In this document: positions 1-5,037 of the stretch, piece after piece
Numbering within the stretch: the stretch's first letter is position 1
How the letters are laid out: each line of letters opens with the position of its first letter
NCBI GenBank assembly: GCA_021802185.1
Contig: JAKAAV010000097.1
Location: 1-7,697 of the forward strand
DNA: 7,697 nt
Direction of reading: 5' to 3'
Source: Chloroflexota bacterium
Lineage (GTDB): Bacteria; Chloroflexota; Limnocylindria; Limnocylindrales; CSP1-4
Position numbers and translations under genes: made by a program
Notes under the pieces: generated by a model
What the model saw: the letters and a program-made list of their open reading frames with translations, nothing else
Told to the model about the DNA's origin: nothing
Database searches by the model: none

Positions 1-2
1 CC

Positions 3-89
3 AACAACCCCTACATCACTCCGCCGATTGTGGCCGAGTTTCGCCGGCTCGCAGGCGATGCCGATCGGAGGCGTCTGGGCGGAGGGTAG
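3..89 (+). CDS. Possible 3' end of an unrecognised gene
   Basis: An open frame enters from the left edge and ends at TAG (87-89). It gives 28 residues beginning NNPYITPPIVAEFRRLAGD and ending in an Arg/Gly-rich tail. Most codons end in G or C, as in the genes further right, and the peptide looks like ordinary protein. The other two forward frames are also open across this short stretch, so the frame choice rests only on peptide plausibility and codon ends. No domain is recognisable and I assign no function. Confidence 0.3.
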   Translation, partial: NNPYITPPIVAEFRRLAGDADRRRLGGG

Positions 90-197
90 AGCGGTCGAGC
101 CTACCGGGTCAGCCGCGTCCTTCCCCCGACCCACGCTCGACGGCGGCACGGATCACGTGGGGGTGGTCCCATCCGGTAACATGACCCCGCACCCGAA

Positions 198-284
198 GTT
201 CGCTTGACTCGTCCGGCGAATCGGCTGGTGCGCCTGACTCTTCTGGGGATGTTCGCCTGACACCCCCGGATTCAGCCGGCGAAC
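198..284 (+). repeat. Three 13-bp direct repeats with inverted arms
   Basis: Three copies of a 13-mer, GTTCGCTTGACTC (198-210), GTGCGCCTGACTC (228-240) and GTTCGCCTGACAC (251-263), lie in gene-free DNA at spacings of 30 and 23 bp. The outer copies are each followed by an inverted arm: GGCGAA at 215-220, and GGCGAAC at 278-284. The latter pairs perfectly over 7 bp with 251-257. The CCTGACTC core also occurs in the anticodon arm of the tRNA fragment at 367-374. The function is unknown; recombination core or arm sites, or a regulator site, are possible. This spacing differs from the 11-bp CTCA arrays elsewhere in the window. Confidence 0.5.
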
Positions 285-310
285 GGTCGCCGCGCTGGGG
301 TCGAAATCGC

Positions 311-335
311 GGTCCGCGAGCACGAATCGCGGGCC
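311..335. other. Strong 9-bp hairpin beside the tRNA fragment
   Basis: Positions 311-319 pair with 327-335 over nine base pairs (one G-U) around a 7-nt loop, ending 6 bp before the tRNA-like sequence. No T-run follows, so it is not a classical terminator. It could end a transcript from the left or be a processing or recombination structure. Confidence 0.45.
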
Positions 336-341
336 AAGCGC

Positions 342-388
342 TGGCGCGTGGCTCAACGGTAGAGCACCTGACTCTGGATCAGGCGACC
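342..388 (+). pseudogene. Truncated tRNA-Gln(CTG), 5' half only
   Basis: The 5' half of a standard tRNA is intact: acceptor strand TGGCGCG (342-348), T8 and G9, D-stem GCTC/GAGC (351-354 with 362-365) around an AACGGTA loop with the invariant GG, and an anticodon stem CCTGA/TCAGG (367-371 with 379-383) around the loop CTCTGGA, anticodon CTG (glutamine). A five-base variable region (384-388) fits. After that no TTCGA T-loop follows and no CGCGCCA acceptor partner is present. A near match to a tRNA 3' end, CCTGGCGCGCAGCC, lies at 425-438 but lacks one C. I read it as a broken tRNA, possibly an integration scar. A functional non-standard tRNA is unlikely. Confidence 0.6.
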
Positions 389-421
389 GATGAGGACTCA
401 CCGCCCGACCTCACCTCGGTC
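385..421. other. Hairpin replacing the tRNA T-arm
   Basis: GACCGA (385-390) pairs with TCGGTC (416-421), and TGAGG (391-395) with CCTCA (409-413). This gives 11 base pairs with a 2-nt bulge (414-415) and a 13-nt loop. It begins inside the variable region of the tRNA-like sequence and occupies the place of the T-arm. It may be an inserted element or a fold of decayed sequence. Confidence 0.45.
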
Positions 422-612
422 TCTCCTGGCGCGCAGCCGTCACAGCGCCGTGAGCCAACCGCTGGCCGACGATGGCTTGAAGGTCAAGCACTGACGCGAT
501 CGCTAGGCCCAGCGGCCCAGCTGGCTGCGACCCCGGACACGATCCCAAGGTCCTGGATCCCGGCGACGGCTGTTCTCGTCGAAGCCATCCGGAGCAGACC
601 GGCAGGGACAGC
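422..612. other. Intergenic DNA with no feature recognised
   Basis: Between the broken tRNA and the terminator-like hairpin of the YHS gene I see no convincing gene on either strand. Open frames here are short, proline/arginine-rich products of high GC without plausible ribosome binding sites. Apart from the possible tRNA 3'-end remnant at 425-438, nothing stands out. Confidence 0.4.
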
Positions 613-655
613 GATGGGTGCCCAGCCGGCCCGGGGGACCGGCAGGGCACCCATC
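613..655 (-). terminator. Terminator-like hairpin after the YHS gene
   Basis: GATGGGTGCCC (613-623) is perfectly inverted at 645-655. After one A-A mismatch the stem continues with GCCGG (625-629) and CCGGC (639-643), for 16 base pairs in all. It begins 6 bp beyond the stop of the minus-strand YHS gene, where a terminator is expected. There is no T-run, which is common for high-GC bacteria. Confidence 0.7.
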
Positions 656-661
656 CCGAGA

Positions 662-856
662 TCAGGAATGCATGTGGCCCCCGTGCTCCCCGTGATGCTC
701 GCCCGGATGGCCGTAGCGGTGGGGGTCCTTGCGGAACGTGTCGTGACAGCCGTGGCTGCAGAAGTAGAAGGTCTGCCCTTCATGCTCCTGGCTCGCCGCG
801 GCCTGCGAAGGGTCGATCTCCATGTTGCAGACCGGATCCTTGACCTTGGTCGCCAT
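662..856 (-). CDS. YHS-domain metal-binding protein with His-rich tail
   Basis: This 64-residue protein is a single YHS/TRASH-type domain, a small fold that binds soft metals through cysteines and is common beside copper and heavy-metal genes. The opening motif KDPVCNMEIDP carries Cys10, and FYFCSHGCHDTF carries Cys33 and Cys37, giving C-x22-C-x3-C. The last 17 residues are His-rich (PGEHHGEHGGHMHS), a likely second metal-binding segment. There is no signal peptide, so it should be cytosolic and act as a metal buffer or chaperone. I chose the ATG at 856-854 because AGGAGG (870-865) sits 8 nt upstream; a GTG at 865 overlaps that site and is not used. It is a single-gene unit with its own CTCA-array promoter and a hairpin behind it. 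Copper as ligand is inferred from the neighbours. Confidence 0.9.
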   Translation of the reverse strand: MATKVKDPVCNMEIDPSQAAASQEHEGQTFYFCSHGCHDTFRKDPHRYGHPGEHHGEHGGHMHS

Positions 857-973
857 GCTTGGCACCTCCTGACGACAGATGGATTGGCGAGCAGCGCGAC
901 GCCGCGAACGGCGGCCGCCTCACCGGGACCACGGAAGACGCCGGTGTCCTGCATCGGGCGTGTCGACGGTGGC

Positions 974-1034
974 CCATGGCAGAGTGGCCTTGCCGCCTGA
1001 GCCACGCATGAGCCGACGCTGAGAAGGCGCCGAG
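974..1034 (-). promoter_or_regulatory. CTCA array F: predicted promoter of the YHS gene
   Basis: Read on the minus strand, four boxes start exactly 11 bp apart: CTCG (1034-1031), CTCA (1023-1020), CTCA (1012-1009) and CTCA (1001-998). The extended form of the second box is TTCTCAGC. A -10-like CACTCT (986-981) lies 11 bp past the last box, placing the transcript start near 974 and leaving a leader of about 118 nt before the YHS start codon. Tandem 11-bp repeats are the known geometry of OmpR/PhoB-family response regulators. The same array recurs five more times in this window. Confidence 0.7.
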
Positions 1035-1192
1035 GCTGCGGCCCTGCTCGATGCATCTTCACGGCGGCCGCCCAGGTCCTTCTCAGGGGACAGACGCGTA
1101 CTGCGAGCCGGATATTCCGACGCGGTTAGCCGCCGTCCCTTCCCGCGACCCGCCGCCTTGCGTGCGGTTCCTCGGCTCCGCCGGGGACAGGC

Positions 1193-1218
1193 AGCGGGGC
1201 CGGCTCTCGGCCCCGTTT
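1193..1218 (+). terminator. Orphan intrinsic terminator
   Basis: CGGGGCCG (1195-1202) and CGGCCCCG (1208-1215) form a perfect 8-bp stem around the loop GCTCT. The stem is extended by G-T and A-T pairs (1193-1194 with 1216-1217), and the 3' arm runs into TTT. This is the most classical Rho-independent terminator in the window. It lies in gene-free DNA between the divergent YHS and DoxX genes, with no obvious gene upstream on the plus strand. Confidence 0.6.
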
Positions 1219-1352
1219 CATGGTGCGAACCCGCCCAGCGCCGGCGTCCACGCGGAAGCGTGTCGGTGCCCGGATCGAGAGGGCTCGACGGCCGCACGCG
1301 CGACCAGGCCGGCGCCGAGAGTCGACCCGGAGCATGAACCACCGCTCGAATT

Positions 1353-1401
1353 CTCAGGCACTGCTCACGCGAGCCTCAGCTCGGCCGGGAGACTGGACGT
1401 T
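1353..1401 (+). promoter_or_regulatory. CTCA array A: predicted promoter of the DoxX gene
   Basis: Three exact CTCA boxes start at 1353, 1364 and 1375, each 11 bp apart, the first in the form TTCTCAGG. The -10-like GAGACT (1389-1394) follows 10 bp after the last box, so transcription should start near 1401, with a leader of about 84 nt before the DoxX start. A 9-mer GACTGGACG is repeated in the leader (1391-1399 and 1420-1428). An OmpR/PhoB-type response regulator is the likely binder. Confidence 0.7.
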
Positions 1402-1484
1402 GAACACGTCGGTCCGGGCGACTGGACGAACCAGCCAGCCGCGACGCCAGGTGGCCGTTCTCGGCCGGTTGGAGGCTCACGACA

Positions 1485-2075
1485 ATGCAGGGAAGAACGA
1501 ACGACGTGACATTCGAGGGAACCGCAAGGCCTCTCCTCGTCGGCCTGCTCGCGGTCCAGATATTCCTCGGCTATGAGTGGCTCATGTCAGGGCTCTCCAA
1601 GGTCCTGGCCGGCGACTTCGTCGCAGGGCTGGCTGGCACCCTGTCGGACCAGGCCAAGGACTTGAGCGGGCCGTACAAATCGTTCCTCGAGCAGGTCGTC
1701 ATCCCCAACGGACCCCTGTTCGGGTATCTCGTGATGGTCGGCGAACTGGCGCTCGGGGCGGTCCTGATCGGGGCCGCCGCGATCTGGCTGACCCGGTGGT
1801 CGAACCTCTCGACGCGCGGACGCAGCACGATCCTGGCTCTCATCGTGCTGGCCGGCGTGGTGGCGATCTTCATGAACGTGAACTTCCACCTGATGGGCGG
1901 CGCCAACCACCCCTGGATCATCGCCGCCGACCCGAACGGCGAGGGCATCGATCTCGACAGCGTCATGCCGATCATTCAGGCCATCATCTCGCTCGTCAGC
2001 CTGAACCTGCTCCTCTCCCTGCGACGGGCTGCGCCGACTCGCGCCGCTCTCCCCTCCCGTGCTCCAGCCGCGTGA
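1485..2075 (+). CDS. DoxX-family membrane protein (DoxD/TQO-like)
   Basis: This 196-residue protein has four predicted membrane helices at about 16-36, 77-103, 114-132 and 159-178. The first helix and following loop (FLGYEWLMSGLSKVLAGDF) and the later MNVNFHLMGGANHPW match the DoxX pattern, in which a Gly-rich helix is followed by an N-x-N-F segment. Relatives include the large subunit of thiosulfate:quinone oxidoreductase (DoxD) and general membrane oxidoreductase subunits. The exact reaction cannot be read from sequence, and I see no DoxA-like partner here. The start is the ATG at 1485, with GGAGG (1471-1475) 9 nt upstream. The gene stands alone between CTCA array A and a strong hairpin terminator. 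A role in envelope redox balance under metal stress is inferred from context. Confidence 0.8.
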   Translation: MQGRTNDVTFEGTARPLLVGLLAVQIFLGYEWLMSGLSKVLAGDFVAGLAGTLSDQAKDLSGPYKSFLEQVVIPNGPLFGYLVMVGELALGAVLIGAAAIWLTRWSNLSTRGRSTILALIVLAGVVAIFMNVNFHLMGGANHPWIIAADPNGEGIDLDSVMPIIQAIISLVSLNLLLSLRRAAPTRAALPSRAPAA

Positions 2076-2088
2076 TGCGCTGCTCCTC

Positions 2089-2133
2089 GACCAAGCGGCC
2101 GCCCCTCGTCTCGGTCGGCGGCCGCCTTCGGTC
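2089..2133 (+). terminator. Terminator-like hairpin after the DoxX gene
   Basis: GCGGCCGCC (2095-2103) is perfectly inverted at 2117-2125. Beyond single-C bulges the stem continues with AA/TT and GACC/GGTC (2089-2094 with 2127-2133), for 15 base pairs in all. It starts 13 bp after the DoxX stop and is followed by TTGATC rather than a T-run. Confidence 0.65.
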
Positions 2134-2280
2134 TTGATCGAAGCTTGACGGGCGCAGGCACGTGGACTTGAGGAAGGTCGGCCAGGCTTCAATCACGGCG
2201 GGTCACGACCCGGCGACGCGGCAATCGATTACGCCGGACCGATCCGGAACTGCCCGCCCGTGATGATGGAGGTGTCTCAA
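2134..2280 (+). promoter_or_regulatory. Leader of the SHOCT-cupredoxin operon, promoter unresolved
   Basis: This intergenic stretch must hold the promoter of the next two genes. It has no CTCA array. Two CTTGA words lie 11 bp apart (2133-2137 and 2144-2148), and a third at 2167-2171 is one base out of phase. This may be a diverged form of the same site or chance. GATTAC (2237-2242) could be a -10 element. Support is weak. Confidence 0.2.
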
Positions 2281-2517
2281 GTGATGACAGGTGTCGGCTG
2301 GGGCATGGGCCTCGTCGGCTGGATCTGGATGCTGGGCGGGCTGTTCCTGGTGGTCGCCCTCCTCGTGCTCGCCGTACGCGGGTTCTCACCCGCGCGCTCA
2401 GGAGGCGACCCCGCGCCCCGAACGAGCGCCCTCGACGCGCTCCGCGAGCGGTACGCGAGGGGCGAGATCAGCGAGGTCGAGTTCGAGCAGGCCCGCAGGG
2501 CCCTGGGGTACGCGTGA
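2281..2517 (+). CDS. Small membrane protein with SHOCT domain
   Basis: This 78-residue protein has one membrane helix (about 10-33, rich in Gly, Trp and Met), a short linker, and a C-terminal SHOCT motif (about 50-76, LDALRERYARGEISEVEFEQ). SHOCT is a short C-terminal motif thought to mediate oligomerisation, and such one-helix proteins are frequent in metal-resistance loci. The start is uncertain. GGAGG (2268-2272) is 8 nt from the GTG at 2281 and 11 nt from the ATG at 2284; I take the GTG for spacing. Upstream ATG codons at 2263 and 2266 overlap or precede the ribosome site and are unlikely. Its stop codon overlaps the start of the cupredoxin gene, so the two are probably translationally coupled. 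Confidence 0.8.
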   Translation: MMTGVGWGMGLVGWIWMLGGLFLVVALLVLAVRGFSPARSGGDPAPRTSALDALRERYARGEISEVEFEQARRALGYA

Positions 2518-3296
2518 TGCGCCGGGTCACAGTTGGCCGGCTGGCAGCCGGTCTGCTCGGCACCGGCCTCGTCCTAGTTCTGGCCGGTAGCGCACTGGGA
2601 GGCGTGGGTGCTACGTCGCCCACGGCTGGACCGTCGGGCTCGACCGGGCCGAACACGTCGGGCTCCACCTGGACCGGGTGGACGCAGATGATGGGCTCCT
2701 CCGGAGGCTACGGCCCGGGGATGATGGGCGGGGCGAACGGCGCCGCCGGCATGATGGGCGGGGTCGGCGTCGACGCCATGGGAAAGGCGATGGGCAGTGC
2801 GCTCGCCGGGCGCGTCGGCCAGCCGATCGCTCCCGCTCAGGCGGAAGCTCTGGGGGAAGCTACCCCCACCGGCGCAATCGTCGATCGCTCGGCCAACCGG
2901 ATTACGTTCGCGTCGGGTGATGTCCGGCTGACCATGCTCGCCAGTCCACCTGACGGCAAGGATCTGACCTTCCGCATCGCGGGCCTGGTGGACCCGACCA
3001 TCGTCGTGGCGCGCGGCGCCAGCGTGTCCATCCAGCTGATCAACGCCGATCCCGACATGAGCCACAACGTCGCCGTGGTGGACGCGCGTCCGCCCTTCGC
3101 GACGATGCCCATGATGACCGGGGTGGCCTTTGCGGGCGCGGTATCCGCGCCGCTCGGCGATCCGACTTCGGCGGGCATGCCCAGCGAGACGATCAGCTTC
3201 ACCGCGAGCACCAGCGGGACCTTCACGTATCTCTGCCAGGTCCCCGGCCACGCGAGCGCCGGCATGTACGGCACCTTCGAAGTCGCCGGCGACTGA
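2517..3296 (+). CDS. Secreted sulfocyanin-like cupredoxin with Met/Gly-rich linker
   Basis: This 259-residue protein starts with Arg residues and a hydrophobic segment (about 8-29), a signal peptide or N-terminal anchor. A Ser/Thr/Gly/Pro linker follows, then a Met/Gly-rich stretch (about 57-95) with three MMG words. The C-terminal half (about 125-257) is a plastocyanin-fold domain with a complete type-1 copper set: His183 in DMSHNV, then Cys240, His245 and Met250 in the loop CQVPGHASAGM. The spacing C-x4-H-x4-M and the long insert between the first His and the Cys resemble sulfocyanin/SoxE. It should bind one copper outside the membrane and carry electrons or copper. The Met-rich linker could bind extra Cu(I). 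The ATG at 2517 shares one base with the SHOCT stop; a GTG at 2514 is possible. A 17-bp hairpin follows. Confidence 0.88.
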   Translation: MRRVTVGRLAAGLLGTGLVLVLAGSALGGVGATSPTAGPSGSTGPNTSGSTWTGWTQMMGSSGGYGPGMMGGANGAAGMMGGVGVDAMGKAMGSALAGRVGQPIAPAQAEALGEATPTGAIVDRSANRITFASGDVRLTMLASPPDGKDLTFRIAGLVDPTIVVARGASVSIQLINADPDMSHNVAVVDARPPFATMPMMTGVAFAGAVSAPLGDPTSAGMPSETISFTASTSGTFTYLCQVPGHASAGMYGTFEVAGD

Positions 3297-3304
3297 TCTC
3301 GGTG

Positions 3305-3362
3305 GCCCGGTCGGGCTCGGCGGCACCCCGACGTGGTGCGGTGTGGCCGAGCTCGACCGGGC
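3305..3362 (+). terminator. Long hairpin terminator after the cupredoxin operon
   Basis: Positions 3305-3321 pair with 3346-3362 over 17 base pairs with one G-U. The core words are CCCGGTCG/CGACCGGG and GCTCGGC/GCCGAGC. A smaller GCACC/GGTGC hairpin (3323-3327 with 3335-3339) sits in the loop. It starts 8 bp after the cupredoxin stop and separates that operon from the next CTCA promoter. No T-run follows. Confidence 0.75.
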
Positions 3363-3392
3363 TGGTCGATGGGCCGCATTCCTTCGTGTCTT

Positions 3393-3441
3393 CTCCAGCA
3401 GGTCTCACCCTGCGCTCAGCCGGCAGTGCGAGCCTGGTCGC
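3393..3441 (+). promoter_or_regulatory. CTCA array C: promoter of the S2P-like gene, leaderless
   Basis: Boxes start at 3393 (CTCC), 3404 (CTCA) and 3415 (CTCA), exactly 11 bp apart, with a weaker CTTC at 3382. The -10-like GAGCCT (3430-3435) ends 6 nt before the ATG at 3442. The predicted transcript start therefore falls on or beside the A of that start codon, and there is no room for a ribosome binding site. Confidence 0.65.
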
Positions 3442-4581
3442 ATGGACGAACACGTGGGCAGCTCCGCCTCCGCCGAGCGTATGGCGGGCCCGTCGGTCAG
3501 CGTCGGGCACGGCTGGCTCATGCCCGCGGCCCTCGTCACGTTCTTCCTCGCCACGGCGTACCTCCCGGCGCACGAGCCAGGAGCGCCCGGTATCGACGCG
3601 CTCATCGCCCTCCTCGCGGCCCTCTACGCTGCCGGACTCGGGGTAGCGGCCCCCAGGCTCGCGCGAGCCGTCGTCTTGCGCCTGGTCGGTCAGCCGATCC
3701 GTGTCGTGCTCCTGGGAGCGACCGGGGACGAGCTCTCGGACGCCCAGATCGCGGCGCGCTGGCGACTGGCGGCCATTGCGGCTGGCGGAGTCGCGGCCCT
3801 CGTGGCGTTGTCGATCGCCACGGCGCTCGTGGTGGCCTCGCCCACCGAGAGCTACCGCCATGCGATTGCCGTGGCGTCGGCCAACGTCGCCTTGCTCGTG
3901 GGCATCGGGACCGTGGCGCCCGCGCCGCCCTTCGTGGGCTGGTCGCTGGTACTCGCGATTCTCGACGGCCTTGGGGTGGCGCGCGCGACGCGCACCCCGC
4001 GTGCGGCGGCGCTGGCGCGTGGTATCGCGATCCCGCTGATCCTCGGCGTCGCCCTCCTCGCCGCCCCGCTCGACCCATGGATGACGCTGCCTCTTGCGCT
4101 GCTGGCGCTCGCCTACGTCTGGTATGCGACCACGATCGCGATCGGGCGGGATGGGTTGGATCGGTTCCTCGAGGCTCACCGCGTCGCAGACCTGGCTCGG
4201 CCTCCGATCCGTCGGGTGGCGCGCGAGGAGCAGGTCCCCGCAGAGTTCCTGGCCGACCGTCGTTCGCGAGGCGCCGTGTTCGTGGAGCGCGCGGGCTTCC
4301 TGATCGGAGCCATCGGCACCCACCGGCTGCGTTGGGCCGCCGGCCCCGGCCGCGCGACCGGGGCATCCTGGGCCGCCGCTATGGTCCCGGTGGCGCAGCT
4401 CCGCTGGCTCCACGTCAGCGACCCCGCGACGCGCGTGCGAGACGCCCTGCGAGCTGGGGGCGTCGCGCTCGTGATCGTCGGCTCCGAGATCCAGGCGATC
4501 GAAGAAGACGACCTGTTTGATCAGGCCGCGGCCTGGGTGCGCTCAGATACAACTCCGCCGCACGGTGTCCCCGGCACCTGA
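3442..4581 (+). CDS. Site-2-protease-like membrane protein lacking catalytic motifs
   Basis: This 379-residue protein has membrane helices at about 26-43, 50-70, 108-132, 143-160, 164-178 and 201-238, then a soluble region to the end. Its layout follows M50B site-2 proteases with CBS domains: an opening WLMPAALVTFFLATAYLP, a segment where family members have AHELGHALVAR, a central pair of helices, NVALLVGIGTVAPAPP in place of the N-LLP-PLDGGR motif, and a CBS-like tail (about 246-370, with VADLARPP and GFLIGAIGTHRLR). The HExxH site is replaced by PRLARA (71-76) and the LDGG aspartate by Val (about FVGW, 164-167), so zinc-dependent proteolysis should be impossible. I infer a pseudoprotease, perhaps an adaptor or sensor. 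I chose ATG 3442 because it sits directly behind CTCA array C; the frame extends upstream to 3130 but would overlap the cupredoxin gene. ATG 3481 is an alternative. Confidence 0.7.
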   Translation: MDEHVGSSASAERMAGPSVSVGHGWLMPAALVTFFLATAYLPAHEPGAPGIDALIALLAALYAAGLGVAAPRLARAVVLRLVGQPIRVVLLGATGDELSDAQIAARWRLAAIAAGGVAALVALSIATALVVASPTESYRHAIAVASANVALLVGIGTVAPAPPFVGWSLVLAILDGLGVARATRTPRAAALARGIAIPLILGVALLAAPLDPWMTLPLALLALAYVWYATTIAIGRDGLDRFLEAHRVADLARPPIRRVAREEQVPAEFLADRRSRGAVFVERAGFLIGAIGTHRLRWAAGPGRATGASWAAAMVPVAQLRWLHVSDPATRVRDALRAGGVALVIVGSEIQAIEEDDLFDQAAAWVRSDTTPPHGVPGT

Positions 4582-4623
4582 TCGGCGGTCTGCACCATTG
4601 CCCGATCCGCGGTCGGCCATGCG

Positions 4624-4640
4624 TGGGCCGGCGGCCCATT
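4624..4640 (+). terminator. Weak terminator-like hairpin after the S2P-like gene
   Basis: TGGGCC (4624-4629) and GGCCCA (4633-4638) form a 6-bp GC-rich stem around a 3-nt loop, followed by TT. A second small inverted pair, GATCGG/CCGATC (4580-4585 with 4602-4607), overlaps the stop codon. Either could end the transcript. Confidence 0.4.
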
Positions 4641-4741
4641 CCGTCGCGCAGCTCCGCTGCCCCCTTGTGAGTCAGCCGAGGGACGGAACCGGGCACGCCG
4701 TTTCGCGGTATGGACGTCACGGCCTCGCCATCTGGGCATCT

Positions 4742-4791
4742 CTCAGGCCGTTCTCACCTCCCGCTCAGGGGGATCCGCAAGGATCGGCCCG
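4742..4791 (+). promoter_or_regulatory. CTCA array B: promoter of the CsoR-like operon
   Basis: Three exact CTCA boxes start at 4742, 4753 and 4764, each 11 bp apart; the middle one reads GTTCTCACC. The -10-like AAGGAT (4779-4784) lies 11 bp past the last box. This predicts a start near 4791 and a leader of about 31 nt that contains the ribosome site GGGGAGG (4806-4812). Confidence 0.7.
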
Positions 4792-4821
4792 AGCTGCGGA
4801 GTAATGGGGAGGACCTTCTCT

Positions 4822-5037
4822 ATGCACGAGTGTCACCGTCCGGCCGGCCGGCTGGTCGAAGTTTCCGCGGATCAGGCCAGCGATCCGATCTGCGGGACGT
4901 GGATCGACTTCCGCCTCGGCGAGGATCCGCCCACCATCTCGATCCCGCTTACCGCCCGTCCATCGAACACGGATGCGGTCCTCCGACCGTTCGGTGGGGT
5001 TGCCCCGTGGACGTTCGTGGCGCAGGTGCTGCCATGA
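4822..5037 (+). CDS. Small Cys-containing protein, function unknown
   Basis: This 71-residue protein has no clear family. It has Cys4 in MHECH and Cys24 in SDPICGTWID; the latter resembles the opening of YHS domains (DPVCGM-x-VD), but the later cysteine pair is absent. There is no signal peptide or membrane helix, and the second half is rich in Pro and Thr. GGGGAGG lies 9 nt before the ATG at 4822, better placed than for the in-frame ATG at 4804. Its stop overlaps the start of the CsoR-like gene by four bases, so it is the first gene of a coupled pair behind CTCA array B. It could be a metal ligand for its partner or a YHS relic. The gene is likely real; the function is open. Confidence 0.55.
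   Translation: MHECHRPAGRLVEVSADQASDPICGTWIDFRLGEDPPTISIPLTARPSNTDAVLRPFGGVAPWTFVAQVLP

Noticed and set aside
198..284. CRISPR-like array
   Set aside because: Only three imperfect 13-bp copies with spacings of 30 and 23 bp; repeats are too short and spacers too uneven.
397..424. Further CTCA boxes near the tRNA fragment
   Set aside because: The CTCA words at 397 and 410 are 13 bp apart, out of register, and no gene follows on that strand.
484..1062. Minus-strand 192-codon frame and other frames overlapping the YHS gene
   Set aside because: Low-complexity Arg/Ser/Ala composition, and it overlaps a clear YHS gene with an ideal ribosome site.
857..1484. CsoR-type or CueR-type copper operator
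   Set aside because: I found no G-tract palindrome or CueR-like dyad in this gap; the only ordered signals are the 11-bp CTCA arrays.
1051..1576. Plus-strand frames in the YHS-DoxX gap
   Set aside because: Proline/arginine-rich, no ribosome sites, interrupted by the terminator at 1193-1218 and CTCA array A.
2574..3326. Minus-strand open frame of 250 codons opposite the cupredoxin
   Set aside because: It is a His/Arg-rich shadow; the plus strand has a full type-1 copper site and signal segment.
3130..3441. Upstream extension of the S2P-like frame
   Set aside because: It would overlap the cupredoxin gene, its terminator and CTCA array C; the peptide is Arg/Pro-rich.
3223..4413. Long minus-strand open frame (396 codons) opposite the S2P-like gene, and a 395-codon plus-strand frame at 3333-4520
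   Set aside because: Both are Arg/Gly/Pro-rich without domains, as expected for shadow frames of a high-GC gene; the 3442-4581 frame has membrane helices and family similarity.
4710..5033. Upstream extension of the CsoR-like frame
   Set aside because: It covers CTCA array B and the small upstream gene; the ATG at 5034 with ATGA overlap gives the normal CsoR-like length.
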